Below, piece after piece: positions 10,959 through 22,849 of a DNA stretch of 64,000 nt (its first letter is position 1; each line of letters opens with the position of its first letter). The notes under the pieces are model-generated. The model saw only the letters and a list, made by a program, of their open reading frames with translations. It was not told where the DNA came from and searched no databases. This stretch comes from Trichopria drosophilae (Eukaryota; Arthropoda; Insecta; Hymenoptera; Diapriidae), in NCBI GenBank assembly GCA_030407085.1, contig CM059585.1:110969501-111033500 (forward strand). The letters are read 5' to 3'. The position numbers and the translations under genes were made by a program.

Positions 10959-12405
10959 ATAAGGTATATCAACGTTGTGGCTGCGCAGAAGCGACCAATC
11001 AGGTTCCATCCAAAGTTTTTTTCTGTCTCACATAAAATTTGTAAGAGAGAACAATATCGGCTTTTATTTTATTGTTAGCTGAAATCAGTTTATTTGTTTT
11101 TACTGCAAAAATCACAACAATAATCACACTTTTGAAGTACACTAACAATTATGTGCTTGTTATTTTTATCATGATTTGCTTTATTTTCTTCTAAGACAAA
11201 CCTATTTCCTGATGATTTTAGATTGATTACGAATTTAACGCTCAATGGCCAGAACACGATGTTTTCCTTGGTAAATTTCCAGTGGTATATGGTCCCAAAA
11301 TTATAAAGTTCATAGATAAAACTCGGCCAGATCTTCAGGACATTATGAAAGGTGCAAATGGTATGGTTAACACATATCATTTATTTTATCTATCGTGGTT
11401 ATGAAATATTGAAAAATAAATCCAATATATTCCTGCTTAAAAAAATGTATATGATAAATATAGAGTACATGACAATTTGCGCCACATTCAACATATTTTT
11501 ATTTGCAAAATGTGAAATACCCAAACAAGTCGTTCACATTTAACACAATTTAATTTGTTTAAATCAAATTCTGTAAAATTTTGTTAGCAAGGATGAAATG
11601 AAACCTTATTTATTTTTGCTTTGAATAATTTGTAAAGTAATAAACACAATTGACTTATATTTTTTAAATACGAAAACGAATATCTTTATTGGGAAGAATT
11701 ATTTCAAATTTAGATTCAAACATAAAATTATAAATTAATGTTTATACAGATATACTTTGCTTACGTGTCTTTCGATTAAAAATATATTTAAAGTGAACAA
11801 CCATTTGGACAGATAATCTTAGAGCTCTTTGTGTGTTGCCAATGTTGTTGCCAACTCCGAATTATGGAAAAGAAAAAGGGTGTAAGGTAAATTAATATGT
11901 CCACTCTTTATTATTTTTTAATAGTATTTTTCGATACAAGTGCGTATGCGTAAAGTACTTTACACATTGATTTGTTGATTAAAATATCAGAAAAAATTCT
12001 AGAATTATTTTTTCATCAAACTAAACACTTTTAAAGGGTTCCTGTTAGAATTTTGAAAATCGATAAATTAAGGGCCGCCCTATATACGATTATTTTTCTT
12101 TACAGGATAGTGATGACATATTATTACAAACGAATAGTGTCTCATCAGAAAGAATTCAACCATATCTAATTTGTGCTACTGATAAGGATGACAAATTTAA
12201 CGGATCCTACTTTATTCGCGCAGATACTATAATTTTTAAAGTTCATGACGATCCTGTCAAAGCGTTTGACATATTGATAAAACTGCATTACGTGCTTGAC
12301 ATTCAATTTGCACATAATTTGGAAAATTTTTACAATTTTATCGCCGGATGCATAATGAAGTTAGAAATCCGTGATGAACTAGACAGGATTTTAGATGATG
12401 TATAA

Positions 12406-13946
12406 CGGTTTGCATTGCGTGTACGTCGTTATGTGACACCTATTATGTACTTTCCATATTCCTTATTTCTTATATTGTGATAGTAAACATTTATTATAAC
12501 TTTTTAAAAAATGTTATACATTACTAATTTAATAATATAATTTTTAATGTGCGTTATAGAGTTAAGTTGCTACATTTGTTGTTTTCATTTGATTCATTAA
12601 CAAATTTAGAGATTCAGAATCAGAAAAAATAAAATCACGATTATGACAATATACGTATAATTGTATATATTTTCCCTATTCCTATCAATATTTATTTGAA
12701 TCATGTTATTATAATTAAAATAATTTTAAATAATTATAGAATTGTAATAAACTAAGATATCAATTGGAATTTGAAAGGCAGACAGCCTCAAATTTCATGG
12801 TGATGTCCTAATTGTCATGTAATATGTAAAATAGCATGTAATGCCACTTATTGTATACCTGTTTATATTGTTTATATAAACAGATATTCAATATATGACT
12901 TTACACGTAACGTGTTTCATGTTGCACGATTGTTGAGACGCAACCACTGTTATAAATAATGGAAATCACTACAATTACAGTGAAAAATCCACTGTGTTGC
13001 AGTGAACATTTCACTTCATGTGCAGTGAGAGAATCACTGGAAGAAAAAGTAACTTAAAATCACTTTTAGTTAAAGTGAAATTTCACTTCAACGAGGTTGA
13101 GCGTATTCCCGCTATTCGTTAAAGTGGAAATTCACTGTATTGAAGTGAAATTTCACTTCAAAAAATTTAGAGAGAACATTTTTTAGAGCAAAGGTTTTAT
13201 TTATGGATCATTTTGTCTGGAATTTCATTAAGAACAATTATCTTCCTGCATGATTCATTTTATTTCAATGCCGTAAGAGTTAAAAACGATAAACAAAACC
13301 AAAATTATCCTTGGAAAACACTATATGTTCGAAGTTAAAAAATAGTATGCGTTTTCTCTCTATTTTTGCATCCTGATTATTAATATAATGATAGAATTTT
13401 GCGTTAGATCATATCTTGGTCGCCATTTTGAAATAACAACCAAATAACGTAACTTTTTTAACGTGTTTGCCTTTACGTTGAAAACTATAAATCTTACGAG
13501 AAAATATTTCAAACAAAAAATATAGATCATAAAATTCTCTACAAGAAAAATTGTACACATATTGTCATGTTATCATTTTTAAACGCGTAATCAGCAGTTG
13601 CACGACTTACTCTATTAGCCGTTGCGGCATATTTACTTAAAGTATTATTTCAATAAATTCAAGGTATTATCCAAGGTATGATATCCTCGAAATGCAGAAT
13701 ATTGAGGATCCAGTTCAATGCCAGTAAAGAAGACTGCACTCCCCCCCCCCCTCCCTACACGCAGACAAATACAATAAAATTTTAAATAACAGTAATACAG
13801 TTTTTCAATCTATCTATTTATTTTTTTACAATATTTTTTTTTAAATTTAAGCGAATTTTTATTTTTTCCGTCTCTGACTTGTTTTTTGTTAAAAACAGTA
13901 GTTTGAGAAGTCGCAGAAATACCTTTTTCTCCGCTTCAATACATAT
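12406..13946. other. Gene-free AT-rich stretch with short palindrome cluster
   Basis: No coding region is supported. At 12,979-13,160 the 14-base palindrome AGTGAAATTTCACT and close variants recur in both orientations at least six times. A run of C lies at 13,741-13,752. The rest is unremarkable. Confidence 0.55.
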
Positions 13947-14225
13947 ATATACAGGGTGTCCTAAAAGTATGGAAACGGTCATGCAACTTTTGAAAGAAAA
14001 GATATTTCGAAAATTGCTCAAACACGTGAAACGATTTTTCAAAAAATCTATTTTTTTCTGTGGGGTTCCAACCCCTCCTTGGGGAGGGGCGGGGGCGTGG
14101 AGCACGAGGGGTGATGAATATATTAAATGGCAACGAGGGCTCATTTGAAAGGTCTTTTCAAGACAAATTCAAAACACTCGACATAGATGGCGCTGCCACT
14201 AATTTTTCGCTGTCATAATGGACTT
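13947..14225 (+). repeat. Dispersed repeat beginning ACAGGGTGTCC
   Basis: Starts TATATACAGGGTGTCCTAAA, a common terminus of insect interspersed repeats, and runs to about 'atagatggcgctgccac'. ORFs across it on both strands are composition-driven and not recognised. The far end is unclear. Confidence 0.35.
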
Positions 14226-14249
14226 TTAAAACTTTTAAATTGTTTTAAC

Positions 14250-15070
14250 TTTTAAAAAACTTGTACCACGTGTAATCGAAAGGTAATTCCTATAGCTTTA
14301 ATTCGCCTCTTCGATGCTTATTCAATTTTGAACAAATTAATGTGATTTTTTTTCAGTCTGCTATATCTCGGAAAATTAACGTGATATAAAAAATGTTTAA
14401 GAAACAAAAAGTTTCATTCTTTAATTATCTATTTGCTGAAATTATTTCAAATTTTTAGATGGAATTTTTTTTTACCGTATTTTGTCGACTTCAACATTTG
14501 TTGTGTAACAATCATTTTCGGATGCAAAGTTGCATTTAATCTATGATCAAGTTTAAGATTATGTTTGTGTTTACTATTAGGATGTTTCACGCAAAGCGCG
14601 TGGCGTTTTTTTTTTTGAAGAAAGCAAAATTTAATAAATATGTACATATACATATACATGAATACAATTGTTGAAACATTCTACGTATAATGTTAAAATG
14701 AAGTTCATTGTTCATTTATAAATACGTGTACATGAATTATTATATCGCAAACTGAGCATAGTTGAAATGCAAATCTAGGTCTGTTAATAATCGCAGCACA
14801 AAAGCTTAAATTTGACAAAATAGAATAAAAAAAATTTCCTTCTAAAAATTTGAAAAAATTTCAGCCAATAGACAATTAAAAAATGAAACTGTTTGTTTCT
14901 TAAATATTTGTTATATGACGTAAATTTTCCGTGATACAGCAGATAGAAAAAAAATCTCATTATTTTGTTCAAAATTGATTAAGTTTTTGTAAAGAAATAT
15001 TAGACAAAATCCCGAAGAGGAAAATTAAAGCTATAGAGATTACCTTTCGATTACACGTTTGTACATTTCT
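14250..15070. mobile_element. Foldback element, arms about 260 bp
   Basis: Left arm about 14,250-14,505 and right arm about 14,795-15,070, inverted. Shared blocks include ACGTGTAATCGAAAGGTAAT, CTATAGCTTTAATT, CCTCTTCG and GCTGAAAT...TTTCAAATTTTTAGA. The loop of about 290 bp is non-coding. Confidence 0.6.
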
Positions 15071-15369
15071 CCTCCAATCATTTTTAAAAAAATAGGAGCG
15101 TATTGAAAAAGAAAAAAAATAATACGAAAAAATGACTTTAGTAAATCGAGCATAGTTCATAGAGAAATGTATATATAGAAATGAAACCACCGCGAATGAG
15201 AAGCTGAAAGTCTCCTCTTTAATTCCCTTACGTTAAGTTGGCGATGAGATATCAACATTTTTATTTAGCCAAAATTCCGCAAGGGTGAGCTCATACTTTT
15301 GAGTATGGTGAGCGGTACTGTAAATCAGCGGATTATTCGTTTATGATTTACAGGTGATGTTCGTTTTAA

Positions 15370-15590
15370 CCCTTAGATGCACAGTGGTCAGTAGGACTGA
15401 ACCTACCTATTTTTCTGGACGTTTATGTCCATAAAAATAAAATTTGAATGCTTAGTCTGTTTTTTTGTATACAATATGTGACTGATTTATGGAAAAAAGA
15501 TTGTTTGTAAGCATTCAAATTTTATTTTTATGGTCATAAACGTCTACAAAAATATGTATTCAATAAGACTGACCATCGTGCATCTAAGGG
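15370..15590. mobile_element. piggyBac-type MITE with TTAA duplication
   Basis: 221 bp with ends CCCTTAGATGCAC... and ...GTGCATCTAAGGG, flanked on both sides by TTAA (15366-15369, 15591-15594). The interior is itself a long inverted repeat (caaattttatttttatgg and its complement). TTAA targets and CCC ends are hallmarks of the piggyBac superfamily. It has no coding capacity. Confidence 0.85.
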
Positions 15591-15953
15591 TTAATTTATA
15601 TCATACTAGACTATAATAACAACCATAAAAATTAATAAAGCAACATAATAGATATCACTTTTAATATTTAAAATATTAAAAGGTTAATATCTGTTTTACA
15701 TTTATCTATTTTGTTTTTGTTTTTAATATTTAAGATACAAATTCTTTATATCTTGTCCTTTCCGTGCAGATAATTTTTATATTTATTCTTATTCAATTCT
15801 ATCCAATCTTGATCTGCTTCCTATTAAATTGTTAAGGTTATTTGCTAGTTTCGTTGATTTAGTTTAAAAGTATCTATACATTTTCCATTCAATCAACGAT
15901 ATGAAAGACAAAATTTACGAACTTAAGTGAACATTAAGAGACTTATAATTTAA

Positions 15954-16035
15954 CCCCCCCTGTGCGCCAGGACGAGTATACTCATCCAAACTACATTGTT
16001 CCCTTATGGTGAAAAAAAAATGGTGCACAGGAGGG
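15954..16035. mobile_element. 82 bp piggyBac-type MITE, left arm only
   Basis: Ends CCCCCCCTGTGC and GCACAGGAGGG are inverted, flanked by TTAA at 15950-15953 and 16036-16039. The corresponding positions near 543 and 60,408 have no insertion, so it arrived after the duplications. Confidence 0.88.
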
Positions 16036-16562
16036 TTAATTTGATAAGTGATATAAGATTTGATAAAGAGTTAGGGTGAAGGATTAATGAGTATACAATA
16101 TTTTTTATTTTTTATATCGTAATGTTTATTTTCGTTCACTACTTACGACTGTGGCATCGTACAACGATTACATCGTGTTGTTCATCTGTATTAAAAATAG
16201 CAACTTACTGTTTCTACGACTAACTAACGGAAATGATTTTTCCTATATATTAACAATGGTTCATGCCATTCGATACGAGTGTCAATACCTATGTTTACGT
16301 ACAAGAAGCCGTGCCGCATATAATATTTACAATGCGCCGTTTGATCTTATATTTTACAATTCGACAATACATATGCGCGATTCAACCGGTACATATAATC
16401 ACTAAGTAAAGAAAAGTCGAAAATTGAGAATTTATGAGAAGAAACACGAGAACTATGTAGCCAGTTGCAAACATCGTCCGTGAGATCTTGTTCGCCCTCT
16501 ATTTCGGGGCCGCACAAGTTCTTAGGATACGCATACGAATCACAGCACCATAAACATTTAGT

Positions 16563-17180
16563 TTATTTCCGGCTCCGCTTGTTAAGTCTGTTCGGCATTT
16601 TGCTGGACTTAAGGCCATCCACTATGTCCTTGAGCTGCTTCACTTGTACCCGTGAAACGCTGGGGTCGCTGCAGTTGTCTAACCACTGAAAAAACTTTTC
16701 GCCATGAATAATGGCTTCTTCATACGTGGTTAAACTCACGTCGTCGTCAGTTGGATGGTTCATTCTTTTGAACATCTCATTGTTATTATTATTTTGGGGC
16801 CGAATTCCAAATTGTTCGAGGAGCAGGGCACTATTCTCTGGTTCCGTGCCTGATATAGTGCTCATCAAATTGCTGAGATAATCCCAACTCAATCTCTCGC
16901 TGGAGAGATTCGATGTTCCAGCTATCATCTGTGGGTTTCCATAAGATGATGAATCCTCGAAGTGGGCCTCACTGTTCGGGGCGTCTGAATTTCGAGCCAT
17001 GTTCCTAATTTTGTGCTCTGATTTGCACCAGCCTCGCAGCGTCGACTCCGGCGCTCCTATGTCTCGTGCCACAGACGCTTTACTCGCTCCGTCTTTAACG
17101 CGCTGAATTGCGTTAATTTTCTGCACGATTGAAAACGCCCGCAACGAACGCTTTCCCGGTGTTGCAGATTGTCCCTTCAT
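16563..17180 (-). CDS. Distal antenna-like pipsqueak HTH protein, left copy
   Basis: A single uninterrupted 205-codon frame with ATG at 17180 and TAA at 16563-16565. Residues about 10-60 form a pipsqueak-type helix-turn-helix (AIQRVKDGASKASVARDIG then ESTLRGWCK), the DNA-binding motif of insect Distal antenna (Dan/Danr). The C-terminal block at residues 154-193 (EEAIIHGEKFFQWLDN, CSDPSV) also resembles the Dan C-terminus, which argues against a pogo-type transposase. It is much shorter than Drosophila Dan and lacks the long low-complexity middle; an Asn run precedes the C-terminal block. In flies Dan proteins are nuclear regulators of antenna and eye identity; that role here is inference. By eye it differs from the right-arm copy at six bases, three of them changing residues (A/T, M/R, Y/H). 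The gene is transcribed toward the outer end of the arm. Confidence 0.7.
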   Translation of the reverse strand: MKGQSATPGKRSLRAFSIVQKINAIQRVKDGASKASVARDIGAPESTLRGWCKSEHKIRNMARNSDAPNSEAHFEDSSSYGNPQMIAGTSNLSSERLSWDYLSNLMSTISGTEPENSALLLEQFGIRPQNNNNNEMFKRMNHPTDDDVSLTTYEEAIIHGEKFFQWLDNCSDPSVSRVQVKQLKDIVDGLKSSKMPNRLNKRSRK

Positions 17181-17850
17181 TATTAAACAATATTATTATA
17201 CCGCTGCTATGAAAATATATGAACACGCGAGGAACTAGACGAGTTATGAATTCTGAGTCTCTGAAGCACGTGATTATAGAATGGTTCCACACTCCTTTAA
17301 TTTCTTCAGACACTTTGTTTAGAGAACAAACTGGCGATAAAGTCACTGTCGAGCACGCACTGAGGTTGACAATCTCCACACAATGGAATTTGGTGACAAG
17401 TCGAGGAGAGAATGCCGGCCAACGCGATCCAACTAATTCGTTTCTGCTGCGTTATAGGATTTGTACGATTCGGAAAAACCTCAGGAATGGTGGTATTCTC
17501 CGTATCGGATAGACCACAGCCACAAGATGATTCAATCGACTCGCACGATTGTGTTCCGGAAGGAGCGACGGGTACAAAGATGTTCTAGCGACGACTCTCG
17601 ACGTTCAACTGTGGCTATGCTGTCTTTCTACACAGCGACCACACGATGCAGTCGTCCCTGCCTCCCCCCCACTCCTACAAGTTTCGCTTGGATCCTTCCT
17701 TGACGGTCGTCCCTAAACCCCCCGCATTTCCTTGTCAAGCTGGGCTATACGCCCGCCCCTACCGTTCGACACCTAGACGCACTATTCCGTGCCTGCTCTT
17801 CTCCTTTACCCTTACTTCCTTCCCTACTCCGACATTGGTTTCTCTCTCCC

Positions 17851-19811
17851 TTTCACGGCGAAAAGTTTCTACGGTCTTAGTCGCTGTAGCGGCTAAGTGG
17901 AAAGATGATGTTGGGCTTCGCCGCGGAATGGCGCCCCGAGCGCCATGAAAGTCCTGGGAGCGCGTGGCGATTCTTTCGTATGTACTTCGTATCATAGAAT
18001 TTCTTCCGGATCTACCAGGGAGTTTTCCTGTGTAGCAAACAAGAATTTGTTGTGTTAGGGCAGCGCCATAGTTCGATGGAATCTCAGTGATTTTCAGTAT
18101 GTATTCTCACGTGTCACAACCCAGACAGCCAGATCTGCTGCATATTGCCTCATATAAGGGAAAAATCAGGCGGCGGATATGTCGGCAGAACTACGGATTA
18201 TGCGTCATCACATATACAGCAAATTTGTTGGAAATTCTCACCTGCCGACTAGTCTGCGGCGATTCTGACGCATTTCTGCAGAAGAGATTAAAAGGGTCGG
18301 CGAAGGGATTAAAGACGCATACAAACACGGAAGCCGCGTCGGTGAACCCCCACACATATGCACGCATGCATGCTCGAGGCAAGCGCGATAGGAGGCGATC
18401 GGCGTGACCAGGAGAGAGGGGGCGAACAGGAGAAGAGAGGGGACGGACGCAGCCATTTTCTCTCGTATATCAAGTATCGAAACTATTGAATCGAAAAGAT
18501 GCGGCAGCAAACGTGTAAAAAATTTGAATTTTTGAGCAAGTCAGCGCAAAACTTGTTTCTTTCGGAAATCCTGAAGAATTAATTTAATATTTAATAAAAT
18601 AACCTCCTAGCAATAAAAACTATTTATAATAATCATAAATTACGTCCAATTTGTCACAGTTATAACGTCTATATTAGACTATAGACGAAAGTCCAATTCT
18701 GTGAAAGTGTGCAGATTGTGTGAAGCATTAAAAACAGTTGAAATTAAAAAAATGCAGTTGCGATTAAAAATTGTAATTGTAAAAAAATGTAATAAGTTCG
18801 AAGTATTTGTGGAACTATATTCGGAGTTTTAAAAACGATAAATTTAACATTTTATTAACAGATTAAATGTATTTAGTACCAAGTCTATTTATTCTTACGG
18901 TATTACTTACTTCTTCTCATAGTATTATCCGAAACCAGGTTACATGCAGTTACGGATGCAGTTAATGTTGTCCCTGTATAAATGTCTGCAAATTTGGATA
19001 CGAATCTCATTATAGAAATCACGCAAAATGATGTTCTCAAAGAATTGGGTTCACCAGTAAAATTTTTGTATTATTTTTTATTGTTTTAAATAATAATTTA
19101 GGTTATAAATAACACAAATAAAACCGAAAAAAATTAATTTATTAATTTGAGTATTTTATTTGTCAATTAAATTCGATAGTTTCGATACTTGATAAACGAG
19201 AGAAAATGGCTGCGTCCGTCACCTCTCTTCTCCTGTTCGCCCCCTCTCTCCTGGTCACGCCGATCGCCCCCTATCGCGCTTGCCTCGAGCATGCATGCGT
19301 GCACATGTGTGGGGGTTCACCGACGCAGCTTCCGTGTTTGTATGCGTCTTTAATCCCTTCGCCGACCCTTTTAATCTCTTCTGCAGAAATGCGTCAGAAT
19401 CGCCGCAGACTAGTCGGCAGGTGAGAATTTCCAACAAATTTGCTGTATATGTGATGACGCATATTCCGTAGTTCTGCCGACATATCCGCCGCCTGATTTT
19501 TCCCTTATATGAGGCAATATGCAGCAGATCTGGCAGTCTGGGTTGTGACACGTGAGAATACATACTGAAAATCACTGAGATTCCATCGAACTATGGCGCT
19601 GCCCTAACACGACAAATTCTTGTTTGCTACACAGGAAAACTCCCTGGTAGATCCGGAAGAAATTCTATGATACGAAATACATACGAAAGAATCGCCACGT
19701 GCTCCCAGGACTTTCATGGCGCTCGGGGCGTCATTCCGCGGCGAAGCCCAACATCATCTTTCCACTTAGCCGCTACAGCGACTAAGACCGTAGAAACTTT
19801 TCTCCGTGAAA
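17851..19811. mobile_element. Foldback element with 645 bp arms, left copy
   Basis: Arms 17,851-18,495 and 19,172-19,811 are inverted and nearly identical, around a 676 bp AT-rich loop. The element ends at TTTCACGG / CCGTGAAA. Both arms hold GC-rich sequence including GCAGACTAGTCGGCAGGTGA, producing mirrored ORFs of 106 and 63 codons that I do not accept as genes. A third partial copy of the arm core (about 110-150 bp) follows at 19,812-19,960. No transposase is seen. It sits 0.7 kb upstream of the dan-like ORF. Confidence 0.85.
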
Positions 19812-19959
19812 TGCGTCAGAATCGCCGCAGACTAGTCGGCAGGTGAGAATTTCCAGCAAATTTGCTGTATATGTGATGACGCATATTCCGGAGTTCTGCC
19901 GACACCGGACTTTTCCCCTTATATGCGGCAATATGAAGCTAGCTGGTTGTCTGGGAATG

Positions 19960-21060
19960 AGTGTATAAGTATTGAAGATTTGGTGAAAATTCTCTTTATT
20001 GGCCAAACCCTTACACCGCAAGGTAAGTATTTCAACAAATAAATAACATACATCATATCAATTAATTAATTATAATATCAAAATTTTCTATACATTTTTA
20101 TTCGTATAATGTAATTTGCATTTTATTTGCATTTGCCTAACATGATAGAAGATTTCAAAAGATTTAAATGAATTTATATTCTTGAACATATTATTTCTGT
20201 AACGGTCTACTTTAATCTTGTAAATTATGTATAATGTTAAAAGAAAGGGAATTGATGTTTAAATACTTGTATGAAGTATATTCGTTATACATGCAGCTGA
20301 TGACTGAAAATATGAATTTTGTTGTAATGATACTTTTCGACAGTTGAACGTATGTATTTAATTGTATTTATTACGCACACAGGGATATCTCAATATTTTG
20401 TGATAAATAATACCGTACACATACTTATTATAGACATATATATGTGCATTAGAACAATTTGTTTTAGATTAGATCGATTAGATAGATCTGTATCTAGCAT
20501 AAATGCATTTCTTACAAGTATATGTGTATCAAATTATGTCGTTTAACATATAGATGTGTACATTAAAATTGATTCAAATAAAGCTGTATGGATAAGAAAT
20601 ATATTTCATAAAAGAAATTCAATGATCAACAGCTGTCATTGCAACAAAATTCACATATGAACAGTTATCGAATATAAGTATCTTGAAGGTAATTCTTACG
20701 GTGTATTAATATAGATTACTATTATTCATGTACATCCTACATGTCAAAAAAAAATTTAAGTATAATTATACAAATAAAAAATGCATTAAAAAACATACAT
20801 TCATCCTTGTTAAGCAACATAACTTCAATCAATTGGCTTGAAACAAGTTTCGTGAACTTTGTGACAGCAAAAAGTATCCAGATATATCATTTTAAATTAA
20901 ATTAAGGCATGAATAACATTTTTGGTCGTAGCGTTGAACCAAACTGTTTTTCTAAATACAATGCAAAGTAAAAACTCACGTTCACAATTAATGCGATTCA
21001 ATTCTGATATTTTGTTGTAAATTTAATTTTAAAATGTGTATTTAAATAGAAATTAATTGT
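19960..21060. other. Gene-free AT-rich segment of left arm
   Basis: No coding region, RNA gene or repeat boundary is supported. The 64-codon ORF at 20,352-20,546 is duplicated in the right arm simply because the arms are, and has no recognisable features. Confidence 0.5.
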
Positions 21061-21079
21061 AAATGATCACTACGTTGGT

Positions 21080-21490
21080 AGATTTAAACTTTCTTTCGAT
21101 GAGACTTTTGCCAACGAAACAGGATTTTGGACATAAAACTTCTGTCGATGGGAGTTTTACTATCGAAACAAAATTTAAGACCTTAATCCTTCTTTTGAAC
21201 AGAGTTTTATCATCGGAACAAGATTTTCGGCTTAAAACCTTCTGTCGATGAGCATTTTTATATCGAAATAAGATTTTAATTCTGAAACCTGCTTTCGATA
21301 AGAATTTTACCATCGAAATAATATTTTAGTCCACAAACTTTCTTTCAATGATAGTTTTGCCAACAAAGCAAGAATTCAGATATAAAATATTGTGTGGATG
21401 GGAATTTCCCTATCGAAACAAGATTTTACACCAAAAATCTTTCAATAAGGGTTTCGCCATTGAAGTAAGGTTTTAAACATGGAAACCTGT
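21080..21490. repeat. 60 bp minisatellite, left copy
   Basis: About seven diverged units of roughly 60 bp with core 'gatgagttttaccatcgaaacaa' variants (TTTTGCCAACGAAACAGGAT, TTTTACTATCGAAACAA and so on). The units give open frames on both strands (86 and 62 codons), which are repeat artefacts. Confidence 0.75.
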
Positions 21491-22285
21491 TTAATAATAA
21501 AAAAAATTAATTGGACGGATGAAACTGTCAATATGCAATCTAAATTCATATACTCTTACACTATTTGACTATAACTGTACTCAACAGATTTTATATGGGT
21601 ATATGTTTATTGTTTTTTGAATATTGTTTTGGAATATAATCATACACAAATTCAAAAGCAATTCTATAATCCAAAATCATTACATATATACCTGCAAGAA
21701 ATCTGCATGAGAACGTTACCGTCGATAAATAATTCTATGAGTGTGAATTTTGATAACGGAATGATAGTTTCATTTAGTCAATTTATGTTTTTAGTTATTA
21801 AACATATTCCTTATCACTCTACATTGAATATGTTATTTATTAATGTGTGATATAATAGAAATATGTTCAATAATAAAGAAAATTGATTGGACAGTTGAAA
21901 CTGTCAATGCGGAACCTAAATTCATATGCTCTCACACTATTCGACTATAACTTTACTAAACAGATTTCTTATGGGTATATATTTATTTTGTTTTTAGAAT
22001 ATTAACATATATAAATTCAAAAGCAATTCTATGAAACAAAATAATTATATTCCTGCAAGAAAACTGTATGAGAAAGTTAATGGCGATGATTAATTCTACG
22101 AGTGTCAATTTTGGTAATGGAATTATAGTTTTGTCTGGTAAATTCATGTTTTTAGTTATTAAACATATTTCTTATCAGTCTACATTGAATGCATTATTTA
22201 TTCATATAGGATATAATACAAACATGTTCAATAATAAAGAAAATTAATTGGACACCTGAAATTGTCAATGCGGAACCTAAATTCA
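21490..22285. repeat. Tandem repeat, unit near 365 bp, left copy
   Basis: Two full units and the start of a third, each beginning 'aataaagaaaattgattggaca' and containing 'ttcatatgctctcacactatt' and 'gtttttagttattaaacatat'. The right arm (54,560-54,964) has only one unit plus the same borders, a difference of about 406 bp that fits unequal recombination. Confidence 0.7.
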
Positions 22286-22849
22286 TCCTTTTTTTTTTAA
22301 ATCTTAGTGGGGTAATTTCAGTTAGAAATACATTTTTCACAAAAGCCATGTGAAGATAATTGAACTATAGTAATAAGTAGACTTTTTATACTTGAAATAC
22401 AAATTATAAGAAATGTTCAGTCGACATGACAAAAATAGATCAATACACATCCGTAAAATTTTATAATATACTATTTCATAATTTAAAATCTTGTATCACT
22501 TAAGGAATATTCGGATATATGGAAAAGATAGAAGTCTGCACTTCTGAATAGTTTTAAAGCTATTATACTAACTTTAGTGAAGTACATTTTGGAACTAAGT
22601 CTCTCGAATAGTTCAGTTTTGTGAATTACAGAAAATACAATATATTTCTTAAATAATTACTGAGGAATTTTGAAAAGTAAAAAAAGGATTTTTTACTTTT
22701 TTTATTCTATTACCACCTAATTCCTCGTCAAAAATGCCTAAAGAAATAATTTTGTCCGTTTTGTTAAGAGGAGTACTAGGGTATTAAAGTATTAAGGTAA
22801 TAAAGTACTAAGGTACTAGTGAAATTTCAGTCTATCGAAATGTACATTG

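Larger units (their letters stand above)
1062..12405 (+). pseudogene. SAMD3-like (SAM-domain) pseudogene, nine exons
   Basis: Nine exons with GT-AG borders can be traced: 1062-1397, 1466-1690, 1896-2047, 8284-8374, 8453-8638, 8746-8913, 11222-11360, 11825-11886 and 12106-12405. From exon 2 on, phases join correctly. Exon 1 ends in the C-terminal half of a SAM domain (PDLKELQIKVGAHKRLL). Later exons carry family blocks such as VAVDIVKTFPFLK, ALCVLPMLLPTPNYGK and the C-terminal block IQPYLICATDKDD...FIRADTIIFKVHD. This matches the SAMD3-like family of unknown function that is multicopy in many animals. Lesions are a frameshift inside the SAM exon, TAA at 1995-1997 and 2007-2009, and TGA at 8522-8524. 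The 5' end is truncated at the duplication junction near 1,061. An LTR element occupies intron 3, and intron 6 holds three MITE-like inverted repeats. The intact splice sites suggest recent decay of a once-functional copy. Family assignment is from memory of the consensus, not a search. Confidence 0.75.

Noticed and set aside
17219..17512. 97-codon and 88-codon frames upstream of the dan-like ORF
   Set aside because: They overlap each other on opposite strands, one overlaps the dan-like start, and neither has a recognisable domain. Likely 5' flank.
18087..19575. Mirrored ORFs of 63-106 codons in the 645 bp foldback arms (also 56,878-58,345)
   Set aside because: Open frames occur on both strands of the same GC-rich inverted repeat and end at different places in each copy; they are artefacts of composition.
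21080..21490. Possible CRISPR-like array
   Set aside because: Units are directly adjacent, diverged 60 bp minisatellite repeats without unique spacers, and the genome is eukaryotic.
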